From Verrucomicrobiota bacterium (lineage in GTDB: Bacteria; Verrucomicrobiota; Verrucomicrobiia; Palsa-1439), in contig VHCW01000041.1 in NCBI GenBank assembly GCA_016871575.1, positions 1 to 38,794 on the forward strand: a DNA stretch of 38,794 nt. Reading direction: 5' to 3'. Both the position numbers and the translations under genes were made by a program. This document shows positions 32,377-38,794 of the stretch, in pieces (the stretch's first letter is position 1; each line of letters begins with the position of its first letter). The notes beneath the pieces were generated by a model that saw nothing but the letters and a program-made list of their open reading frames with translations, ran no database searches and was not told where the DNA came from.

Positions 32377-33584
32377 ACTGGAAACTGGGAATCATCGTGA
32401 GCGCCTGCCTGTGTGCTGCGTTGACCCTGCACGCGCAACAACGATTCGGCGGTTTTGGCACCGGCTCCACCCGCGGCAGCACCACTACTCGTGGCTCCAC
32501 TCGCAGCGGCACCGGCTCCGCCAGCCAGCAGCAATACAACCCCGCCGGCGGTGTTGGCAGCGCCACCATCTCCGTGGACTCCGATTCGCGCAACATCACC
32601 GTCATCGCCGACGAGGAGACGATGAAGAACATCGCCGAGGTCATCAAGAACCTCGACAAGCCGCGTCCCCAAGTGCTCATCAAGGTCGTGTTCCTGGAGG
32701 TCCAGCACAGCAAGGATTCCGACATCGGCATCGAAGGCGGCTGGGGCGGCAAGGTCGGCTCCACCGGCTCGGGCGCGTTCGCCAACGCCTTCGGCCTGTC
32801 GGGCCTCGCCTCCAGCGCGGCCACCAACCTCAACGTGTTCGGCCAGCCGGTCACCAGCTTCCTGCCGATGCCGCCGGGCGCGGGCCTCTACCAGGTTCTC
32901 GGCAAGGACTTCCAGGTGACCCTCCGCGCCATCGCGCAGGCCGGCAAAGCGCAGTTGCTCTCGCGCCCCTCCATCATCGCGCGCGACAACCAGCCCGCCT
33001 CCATCGTCGTCGGCCAGTCGGTGCCGTTGATCACCAGCGTCCGCTACGACACCTTCGGCAACGCCATCAACTCCGTCACCTACACCGACGTCGGCATCAT
33101 CCTCAAGGTCACGCCGTTCATCACCGGCGACGGCCTCGTGCAGATGATTGTGTCGCCGGAGACCTCGGCGATTGACCCGACGACGACCGTGCCGATCTCC
33201 ACCGGCGTCAGCGCGCCCGTCATCAACCAGCGCAACGCCGACACCGTGGTCATCACGCCGGACGGGCAAACCGTTGTCATCGGCGGACTGATGCGCAACG
33301 ACCGCACCGACTCCGAAAACAAGATCCCGGTGCTCGGCGACATTCCGCTGCTCGGCAATCTGTTCAAGCGAAAGATCAAGACGAACGTCAAAACCGAGTT
33401 GCTGATCTTCCTGACGCCGCACATCGTGCAGGCGCCCACGCAGCTTGCCGCCATGGGCGACAAGGAACGCAAACAAATCACCATCCCCGACTCCGACTCG
33501 GAACGCGAACTGAACCGGTTCCTCGACCAGATCCCGATGAAGGAGGACGAGAACACCGACAAACGACGGTCGAACCGGCGGTGA
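32343..33584 (+). CDS. gspD: Secretin channel protein (second half of N3 plus secretin domain)
   Basis: This 413-residue protein carries a signal peptide of its own (core LGIIVSACLCAALTLHAQ), a Gly/Ser/Thr-rich segment, and the second half of an N3 domain (RNITVIADEETMKNIAEVIKNLD). A complete secretin domain follows (QVLIKVVFLEV, AQLLSRPSIIARDNQPASIVVG, VGIILKVTPFI, VVIGGLMRND, KIPVLGDIPLLGNLF, ELLIFLTPHIV). This part forms the outer-membrane pore of the T2SS. The C-terminus is short and charged, with no clear pilotin signal. Two in-frame starts lie within a small repeat (ATG 32343 and 32364), and the second is closer to the signal peptide. Only ten bases separate it from the N-domain gene. 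Confidence 0.9.
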   Translation: MNTPMYNMNTPNWKLGIIVSACLCAALTLHAQQRFGGFGTGSTRGSTTTRGSTRSGTGSASQQQYNPAGGVGSATISVDSDSRNITVIADEETMKNIAEVIKNLDKPRPQVLIKVVFLEVQHSKDSDIGIEGGWGGKVGSTGSGAFANAFGLSGLASSAATNLNVFGQPVTSFLPMPPGAGLYQVLGKDFQVTLRAIAQAGKAQLLSRPSIIARDNQPASIVVGQSVPLITSVRYDTFGNAINSVTYTDVGIILKVTPFITGDGLVQMIVSPETSAIDPTTTVPISTGVSAPVINQRNADTVVITPDGQTVVIGGLMRNDRTDSENKIPVLGDIPLLGNLFKRKIKTNVKTELLIFLTPHIVQAPTQLAAMGDKERKQITIPDSDSERELNRFLDQIPMKEDENTDKRRSNRR

Positions 33585-33594
33585 GAACACGCGC

Positions 33595-35103
33595 ATGGAA
33601 ATGTCTCGACGAAACGCATTGATCTACGGGCTGCTGCTCGCCCTCTGGGCGCTCGTCATCGGCTGGCAGACCGCCGAGCATTTCCGCGTCCAGCGCACGG
33701 CGCGGGTCGCGCTCGGAAACCGCGCGCGCGACATCTCGACCACGCTTGGCACCGTGTTGCGCGCCCAGCGCCGTTTCGGCGGCATCATCTCCAAGGAACG
33801 CATCGAGTCCGCCCTCGCGGAACTTCTCAAGTTGGGCGACATCACCGGCATCGCCCTGCTCAGTTCCGCCGGCACAGTGGTCGCCTCCGCCGGCGAACTG
33901 ACCGAAAGTCACACGGAACACATCACCGGTCCCGCCGAGTATTGGGACACCCACACGGTGACGTTGATGAACCTTGTGGACCTCGGCACGAACCTGACCC
34001 GCGACATCGAGGGATCCACCCCGCCGATCATCATCCCCCGCGACGACTTGTTCCGTCACGGCGAAACAAATCGCCCGTCTGCCCGCCCGCCGCCACCGCG
34101 TCCTCCGCCTCCCGAAATACCCACGAACTTCAGCGCCAGCCTCACCATCACCAGCATGCCGTCGTTCTCTCCCGGCCGCCGCTGGCCGTTCTTTTCCCGT
34201 CCCCGCTGGATGAGCGACGACGAATACCAAGCCATCATCCAGAAACAAGGCGTCCACAGTTTCCACATCGTCATGTCCACCGCGGTTGTCAAGGCAACGT
34301 GCGCGCAAGACCTTTGGCTCCGCCTGATCATTTGCCTGTTCGCCACCGCAGCCGCCGCCGGCGCCGGGCTGGCGTGGCGCACCTTCGCCAAGACCGCCGA
34401 ACTCCAACTCCGTCTCGTCCGCGCCAGTGAACTGACCACGCACCTCCGCGAGATGAACCTTGCCGCCGCCGGCCTCGCCCACGAGACCCGCAACCCGCTC
34501 AACATCATCCGCGGCCTCGCCCAGATGATCGCGAAGCAATCCGGCATCCCGACCGACACACAGTCGCAGTCCCGCGCCATCCTTGATGAAGTGGACAAGG
34601 TCACCGCCCAGCTCAACGAGTTCATCAACTATTCGCGTCCGCGCGAACTGCGACGCACTCCCATCGTTCTTCCGTCAGCGATTGGCGAAGTCGTCCGCGC
34701 CCTGAACTACGACATCGAGGAGAAAAAAGTCCGGCTCGAAGTCAAAGCCGAGCCGCTCTCCATCGAAGCTGACGAACAGCTTCTTCGCCAGGCGCTCTTC
34801 AACCTCCTGATGAACGCCATCCAAGCCGTTGATTCCGGCGGCGAGATCATCGTCGTCGCCAGCCGCCAGAACGGCGAGGAAGGCTTCCTCGAAATCCGCG
34901 ACAACGGCCCCGGCGTCCCGGCCGAACGCCGCAAGGAAATCTTCAAGCCGTACGTCACCACCAACCAGCGCGGGACCGGGCTGGGTTTGGCGGTCGTCCA
35001 GCAGATCACGCTCGCCCACGGTTGGGAAATTGAATGTCTTTCCAACGAGCCGAAAGGTGCTATCTTCCGCATCACGCACCTCAAACTCGTGACAAAGCAT
35101 TGA
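33595..35103 (+). CDS. Membrane sensor histidine kinase (ZraS/PilS/NtrB-like)
   Basis: This 502-residue protein has membrane helices near residues 6-23 (LIYGLLLALWALVIGW) and 238-262 (WLRLIICLFATAAAAGAGLAW) that flank a periplasmic sensor domain containing a polyproline stretch near 163-175. HisKA has the phospho-acceptor His296 in AAGLAHETRNPLNIIRG. The ATPase domain has the N box NLLMNAIQAV (~403), G1 DNGPGVPAERR and G2 GTGLGLAVVQQ. No receiver domain is present and no response regulator gene lies in the window. H boxes of this kind are common in kinases that partner sigma-54 activators. It sits ten bases after the secretin gene, at the end of an operon that may begin at a sigma-54 promoter, so it may sense secretion or envelope state. 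Confidence 0.88.
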   Translation: MEMSRRNALIYGLLLALWALVIGWQTAEHFRVQRTARVALGNRARDISTTLGTVLRAQRRFGGIISKERIESALAELLKLGDITGIALLSSAGTVVASAGELTESHTEHITGPAEYWDTHTVTLMNLVDLGTNLTRDIEGSTPPIIIPRDDLFRHGETNRPSARPPPPRPPPPEIPTNFSASLTITSMPSFSPGRRWPFFSRPRWMSDDEYQAIIQKQGVHSFHIVMSTAVVKATCAQDLWLRLIICLFATAAAAGAGLAWRTFAKTAELQLRLVRASELTTHLREMNLAAAGLAHETRNPLNIIRGLAQMIAKQSGIPTDTQSQSRAILDEVDKVTAQLNEFINYSRPRELRRTPIVLPSAIGEVVRALNYDIEEKKVRLEVKAEPLSIEADEQLLRQALFNLLMNAIQAVDSGGEIIVVASRQNGEEGFLEIRDNGPGVPAERRKEIFKPYVTTNQRGTGLGLAVVQQITLAHGWEIECLSNEPKGAIFRITHLKLVTKH

Positions 35104-35513
35104 AACCCAAGCCAAGCGAAACACATCCCGAATCAACGCTGGCCGACGTCAAACAGCTCGGTTTCTGGGCTGCCATCGGCAGCCTCAGCTACGTTTTCTG
35201 GATCGTCGGCGGCATGGAAATGGTCGAGCGCCTCGCCTACTACGGCGTCCGCGCCGTCGCCACGCTCTACGCGACACGCCCCGCGTCCACCGGCGGCCTC
35301 GGCGTCACGATGGCGACCTTCGGAACGTTGCTCCTCTGCTGGAACCTCGCCCAGTCGCTCATCCCGATCTTCACCGGCGGCCTCTCCGACCGCTACGGCT
35401 ACAAACGGACCATCTTCGCGTCCACTGTCGTCAAATGTTTCGGCTACCTCATCATGGCGTGGTGGCCGACCTACACGGGGTTTTTTGTGGGCGCGATGTT
35501 CCTTGCCGTCGGC
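35100..35513 (+). pseudogene. Decayed MFS transporter (N-terminal four helices only)
   Basis: TTG 35100 overlaps the kinase stop (TTGA) and opens a frame with a clear MFS/POT-like N-terminus: SYVFWIVGGMEMVERLAYYGVRA, then TMATFGTLLLCWNLAQSLIP, GGLSDRYGYKRTIFAS (motif A) and a further helix ending GAMFLAVG at 35513. A complete transporter would need around 300 more residues. Instead the sequence enters short tandem repeats and then the rpsA promoter, with the frame drifting to a stop at 35699. It is therefore a 3' truncated pseudogene, probably from a deletion at the repeats. Confidence 0.8.
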
Positions 35514-35560
35514 TGTCAGAAAAGGGCTGTCGAAAAAGGGCTGTCGAAAAGGGCTTGTCA
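35511..35560. repeat. 13-14-bp tandem repeats at the MFS break point
   Basis: GGCTGTCAGAAAAG, GGCTGTCGAAAAAG, GGCTGTCGAAAAG and a partial GGCTTGTCA follow each other from 35511. The first unit contains the last MFS-like codons. The last supplies the -35 of the rpsA promoter. Confidence 0.75.
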
Positions 35561-35582
35561 AGCGGGGGACTCCTGCTATAGT
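35555..35582 (+). promoter_or_regulatory. Sigma-70-type promoter of rpsA
   Basis: TTGTCA (35555-35560), a 16-base spacer and TATAGT (35577-35582) fit the consensus at 5/6 in each element. The start would be near 35589, giving a ~71-base leader before the rpsA ATG, with AGGAGA at 35642-35647. Confidence 0.65.
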
Positions 35583-35659
35583 CCGCCCTCGCCTTTCGAT
35601 AGAAGCGCCCTAGCTCCTGAAGCAGACAGCCTTCCGAAGGCAGGAGAAATCGCAGTTAC

Positions 35660-37339
35660 ATGGCTACAAATCCAATGGAAAAATATCTTTCCGAGGTGAA
35701 AAATTTCACCGAGGGAACACTGGTGCAAGGCAGAGTGATCGAGGTCCGATCCAACGATGTGTTGGTGGATATCGGTTACAAATCCGAGGGACTGATCCCC
35801 CGCGCCGAGTTCGATGACCCCGATACCATCAAGACGGGCGATGTGGTGGAAGTCTTGCTGGAGAAAATCGAGGACGAAGACGGCATGGTCGTCCTGTCCT
35901 ACGAGAAAGCCGCCCTGAAGAAGAACTGGGACAGCATCGTCAAGCTCTGCAACGAAGGCGGCACCATCGAGGGACGCGTTAAGGCCAAGGTCAAAGGCGG
36001 CCTGATGGTGGCCATCGGCGTGGACGCTTTTCTTCCCGCCTCTCAAATTGACGTGATCCCGCCGCGCAACCTCGACGAGTTTGTCGGCAAGACCTACCAG
36101 TTCAAGGTCGTCAAGATCAACGAGGAACGGAAAAACATCGTCCTCTCGCGCCGCGAACTCATTGAGCAGGAACGCGACGACCGGCGCAAACAAGTCCTCA
36201 ACCAGATGCAAGCCGGCCAGATCCGCATGGGCACCGTCAAGAACATCACTGACTTCGGCGCGTTTGTGGACCTGGAAGGCATTGATGGTTTGCTGCACGT
36301 GACCGACATGAGCTGGGGCCGCATCAACCACCCCAGCGAACTCGTCAAGGTCGGCGACCAGATCGAAGTCATGGTGCTCGAAGTGGACCGCGACAAGGAA
36401 CGCATTTCGCTCGGCCTGAAACAGAAGAACCGCAATCCGTGGGACGATATCGCGCTGAAGTATCCCGTCGGCAGCAAAGTCCGCGGCCGAATCGTCAGCG
36501 TTGTCCCCTACGGCGCCTTTGTCCAGATCGAAGACGGCGTCGAAGGCATGATTCACGTCAGCGAAATGTCCTGGACCAAACGCATCGCCCGCGCCTCCGA
36601 TGTCCTCAAGGCCGGCGACGAGATTGACGCCGTTGTCCTCGACATCAAGCGCGACGAACAGAAAATCGCGCTCGGCATCCGCCAGCTTGAATCGAATCCG
36701 TGGACGCACGTGCCCAAGAAATATCCGCCGGGCACCCACGTCAGCGGCAAGGTCCGCAACCTCACCAACTTCGGCGCGTTCGTCGAAATCGAGGAAGGCA
36801 TTGACGGCATGGTGCACGTCTCCGACCTCTCGTGGACCCGCAAGGTTACCAATCCCGCCGAGGTCCTCAAGAAAGGCCAGAAAGTCGAGGCCGTCGTCCT
36901 CGAAGTGGATCCCGCCAACCAGCGGATGTCGCTTGGCATCAAACAACTCGAAACCGATCCGTGGCGCAGCATTGAACAACGCTACCGCATCGGTGACCTG
37001 ATCAAAGGCAAGGTGGTCAAGCTCACCAGCTTCGGCGCCTTCATCGAATTGCCCGACAAACTCGAGGGCCTCGTTCACATCAGCCAGATCAGCGAAGATC
37101 GCATCGAGAAAATCAAGGACGCCCTCAAGGTCGGCCAGGAAGTCAACGCCCGCGTCATCAAGGTGGACTCCCACGAGCGCCGCATCGGCCTCAGCATCAA
37201 AGCCGCCGCATACTCCAACGAACAACTCGAAGCCGAAAAACGGATGTTCGAGGACGCCCTTCGCCCCGGCGAAGCCATCGTGGACCTCGAACACGCCTTC
37301 GAGCGGGCCGAGGACGAGAAGGACGAGAAAAACCAGTAG
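35660..37339 (+). CDS. rpsA: 30S ribosomal protein S1
   Basis: This 559-residue protein contains six S1 RNA-binding domains of about 70 residues: near 15-85, 100-170, 187-257, 272-345, 358-432 and 445-520. The third to sixth have the full pattern G-x-V-x-x-x-x-x-F/Y-GAFV-x-x-GxxGxxHxS (for example VKNITDFGAFVDL and GLLHVTDMSW). The first two are diverged, as in other S1 proteins where they bind the ribosome. It recruits mRNA to the 30S subunit. It has its own promoter, and a strong terminator follows. The opening, MEKYLSEVKNFTEGTLVQGRV, is of the usual S1 type. Confidence 0.96.
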   Translation: MATNPMEKYLSEVKNFTEGTLVQGRVIEVRSNDVLVDIGYKSEGLIPRAEFDDPDTIKTGDVVEVLLEKIEDEDGMVVLSYEKAALKKNWDSIVKLCNEGGTIEGRVKAKVKGGLMVAIGVDAFLPASQIDVIPPRNLDEFVGKTYQFKVVKINEERKNIVLSRRELIEQERDDRRKQVLNQMQAGQIRMGTVKNITDFGAFVDLEGIDGLLHVTDMSWGRINHPSELVKVGDQIEVMVLEVDRDKERISLGLKQKNRNPWDDIALKYPVGSKVRGRIVSVVPYGAFVQIEDGVEGMIHVSEMSWTKRIARASDVLKAGDEIDAVVLDIKRDEQKIALGIRQLESNPWTHVPKKYPPGTHVSGKVRNLTNFGAFVEIEEGIDGMVHVSDLSWTRKVTNPAEVLKKGQKVEAVVLEVDPANQRMSLGIKQLETDPWRSIEQRYRIGDLIKGKVVKLTSFGAFIELPDKLEGLVHISQISEDRIEKIKDALKVGQEVNARVIKVDSHERRIGLSIKAAAYSNEQLEAEKRMFEDALRPGEAIVDLEHAFERAEDEKDEKNQ

Positions 37340-37364
37340 GCAAATCCTCCCAAATCCTGTACAA

Positions 37365-37399
37365 CCCCGACACACTTCGGTGTGTCGGGGTTTACGTTT
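37365..37399 (+). terminator. Rho-independent terminator after rpsA
   Basis: CCCCGACACAC (37365-37375), loop TTCG and GTGTGTCGGGG (37380-37390) form a perfect 11-pair stem with a stable tetraloop, followed by TTTACGTTT. The T-rich tail runs directly into the tyrS ATG at 37400, so the hairpin also occupies the space where a tyrS ribosome site would be. Confidence 0.85.
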
Positions 37400-38563
37400 A
37401 TGAAATCAGCAGACGAACAACTTCAACTCCTCGAACAAGGTGTCGAAAAACTCTACACCCGCGACGAACTTCGCCAGAAACTCGCCGCCGGCCGCCCGCT
37501 GCGCGTCAAACTCGGCTGCGACCCGACGGCCCCCGACCTTCATCTCGGCCACAGCGTTGTGCTCCGGAAGATGCGCCAGTTTCAAGACCTCGGCCACAAA
37601 GCCATCTTCATCATCGGTGATTACACCGCCCTCATCGGCGACCCCACCGGCCAGAACAAAACCCGCCCCATGCTCGGCGCCGACCAGATCAAGCGCAACG
37701 CCGACACCTATTTCCAGCAGGCCGGCAAAATCCTCGACATGTCGCCGGACAAGCTGGAAATCCATTTCAACAGCGAATGGCTCGCCCAGATGAACCTCGC
37801 CGACACCATTCGCCTCGCCAGCCAGATGACGGTCGCCCGGATGCTGGAGCGCGACACCTTCGAGACGCGCTACAAGGCTGACGTTCCCATCGGCATCCAC
37901 GAGTTTCTCTACCCGCTCATGCAGGGCCACGACTCGGTCGTCATCCGCTCCGACGTCGAACTCGGCGGCACCGACCAGACCTTCAACAACCTCGTCGGAC
38001 GCGACCTCCAGAAGGACGCCGGCCAACAACCGCAAGTTGTCCTCATCATGCCCATCCTCGAAGGTCTCGACGGCGTCGAGAAAATGTCCAAGAGCAAAGG
38101 CAATTACATCGGCCTCACCGAATCGCCCGCCGACATGTTTGGCAAAACCATGTCCATCAGCGACGCCATGATGCCGCGCTGGTACACGCTCCTCCTGGCT
38201 CGCCCCATCGCGCACGAACACCCGATGGAAGCCAAGAAGACACTCGCCCACGCCCTCGTTGAGCAGTACCACGGACGCGCCGCTGCCGCTGCCGCTCGCG
38301 CCGAGTTTGAGCAAAAGTTTTCCAAAAAAGACTACAGCGAAACTGCCGATACCCTTGTTGTTTCTGGCGACATCGGACTGCTCGACCTCGTCGAAAAGAC
38401 CGGCAGATTCAAAAGCCGCAGCGACATGCGCCGGCTCATCGAACAAGGCGGTGTCAGCCTTGATGGCAACAAAATCACCGACCCCAAAGCTCGCGTGACC
38501 GTCCGGCCCGGACAAATCCTGAAAGCCGGCAAACTTGTCGTGGTCAAGCTGGTGGTGTCGTGA
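37400..38563 (+). CDS. tyrS: Tyrosyl-tRNA synthetase
   Basis: This 387-residue class I synthetase charges tRNA-Tyr. I choose ATG 37400 over GTG 37382, because the latter lies inside the terminator stem. The HIGH-type motif is HLGH (residues 48-51) in DPTAPDLHLGHSVVL, followed by GDYTALIGDPTGQNKTRP. The tyrosine site is near HEFLYPLMQGHDS, with ELGGTDQTFN downstream, and KMSKS is at residues 228-232 (EKMSKSKGNYIGL). The C-terminus (from about 325) is an S4 RNA-binding domain (SDMRRLIEQGGVSLDGNKI, VRPGQILKAGK). HLGH and the length fit the TyrZ-like branch. No ribosome site is visible. Confidence 0.96.
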   Translation: MKSADEQLQLLEQGVEKLYTRDELRQKLAAGRPLRVKLGCDPTAPDLHLGHSVVLRKMRQFQDLGHKAIFIIGDYTALIGDPTGQNKTRPMLGADQIKRNADTYFQQAGKILDMSPDKLEIHFNSEWLAQMNLADTIRLASQMTVARMLERDTFETRYKADVPIGIHEFLYPLMQGHDSVVIRSDVELGGTDQTFNNLVGRDLQKDAGQQPQVVLIMPILEGLDGVEKMSKSKGNYIGLTESPADMFGKTMSISDAMMPRWYTLLLARPIAHEHPMEAKKTLAHALVEQYHGRAAAAAARAEFEQKFSKKDYSETADTLVVSGDIGLLDLVEKTGRFKSRSDMRRLIEQGGVSLDGNKITDPKARVTVRPGQILKAGKLVVVKLVVS

Positions 38564-38580
38564 TATTTTCTAAACCGGTT

Positions 38581-38794
38581 GTCGGGGCGTAGCGCAGCTT
38601 GGATTAGCGCGTCCCGACATGAGTCGGGAAGGTCGCCGGTTCAAATCCGGCATGACAGAAAGAAGATTTGTCGGGGCGTAGCGCAGCTTGGATTAGCGCG
38701 TCCCGACATGAGTCGGGAAGGTCGCCGGTTCAAATCCGGCATGACAGAAAGAAGATTTGTCGGGGCGTAGCGCAGCTTGGATTAGCGCGTCCCG
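38581..38794 (+). repeat. 89-bp tandem array of tRNA-like sequence
   Basis: Two perfect 89-bp units start at 38581 and 38670, and a third at 38759 runs off the window. Each has a tRNA D arm (GCGC 38592-38595 and 38607-38610, loop with TTGGATTA) and a canonical T arm (GCCGG 38635-38639, loop TTCAAAT, CCGGC 38647-38651). The anticodon arm is abnormal: TCCCGAC, ATGA, GTCGGGA (38612-38629) is a seven-pair stem with a four-base loop, or a five-pair stem with an eight-base loop. The 5' GGGGCG has no partner at the 3' end (ATGACAGAAAG), and no CCA is encoded. It resembles a degenerate tRNA-Pro-like gene. Functional tRNA status is doubtful. Confidence 0.6.

Noticed and set aside
35576-37375. A 599-codon open frame on the minus strand opposite rpsA
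   Set aside because: It is the complement of six repeated S1 domains; its apparent repeats follow from theirs.
38581-38658. A normal tRNA gene with anticodon GAG or CAT
   Set aside because: The anticodon arm cannot form a five-pair stem with a seven-base loop, and the 5' GGGGCG has no acceptor partner.
38579-38770. A 63-codon open frame in the tRNA-like array
   Set aside because: The translated pattern (GVAQLG...RRFKSG) is what tRNA D and T arms give when read as protein.
38581-38794. CRISPR array
   Set aside because: Whole 89-bp units are identical, with no variable spacers and no cas genes nearby.

Overview
The window is about 38.8 kb of GC-rich chromosomal DNA. Several traits point to Verrucomicrobiota, though no marker gene settles the genus: two DUF1080 (3-keto-disaccharide hydrolase) secreted proteins, a complete type II secretion (T2SS) operon with PilM-like GspL, a large TPR protein followed by ExbB/ExbD/TonB-like genes, a GuaB3-type IMP dehydrogenase, and TTCGGA-type spacer repeats. 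Apart from two toxin-antitoxin cassettes and some degenerate pieces, the genes are ordinary core genes in tightly packed operons with many ATGA overlaps.

Layout. 1-4098 (+) is a cell-surface polysaccharide region: a deacetylase end, a lipoprotein with two ASRT-like repeats, a GT39-type membrane glycosyltransferase and WecB. 4111-5611 (-) holds YjbQ and a periplasmic amidase. 5716-10273 (+) holds a small protein, a TPR protein, ExbB, ExbD and a TonB-like protein, probably one energised envelope system. 10379-15277 (+) is guaB3...guaA, interrupted by an accessory patch with HicB, a small unknown protein, an MNT/HEPN pair and a nuclease-like gene. 15291-20425 (-) is an operon for two DUF1080 proteins and a 1225-residue secreted multidomain protein. 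20612-35103 (+) runs from a ZraP/LTXXQ-like periplasmic protein, behind a consensus sigma-54 promoter, through gspE, F, G, H, I, J, K, L, M, a GspC-like gene and a secretin encoded as two polypeptides, to a sensor histidine kinase. Between gspE and gspF lies an antisense DUF433/DUF5615 toxin-antitoxin pair. 35100-38563 (+) has a decayed MFS transporter, rpsA and tyrS. The window ends in a perfect 89-bp tandem array of tRNA-like sequence.

The most striking signal is repeated duplication of gene beginnings. The first 69 bases of guaA occur twice, 1588 bp apart, with the MNT/HEPN and nuclease-like genes between them. The first 32 bases of gspF occur twice, 892 bp apart, with the DUF433/DUF5615 pair between them. 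In both cases the similarity starts at the ATG, the upstream copy is a stub, and the downstream copy is the intact gene. The nuclease-like gene is itself preceded by a diverged stub of its own N-terminus. This suggests insertions anchored at start codons that keep the target gene whole while adding an accessory cassette, and that could be reversed by recombination between the repeats. No recombinase gene is visible in the window.

Other points worth checking are the secretin split inside its N3 domain, the sigma-54 promoter with an upstream dyad shared with a divergent promoter, the A-tract at the amidase stop codon that hides a 40-residue extension, and the tRNA-derived repeat array.
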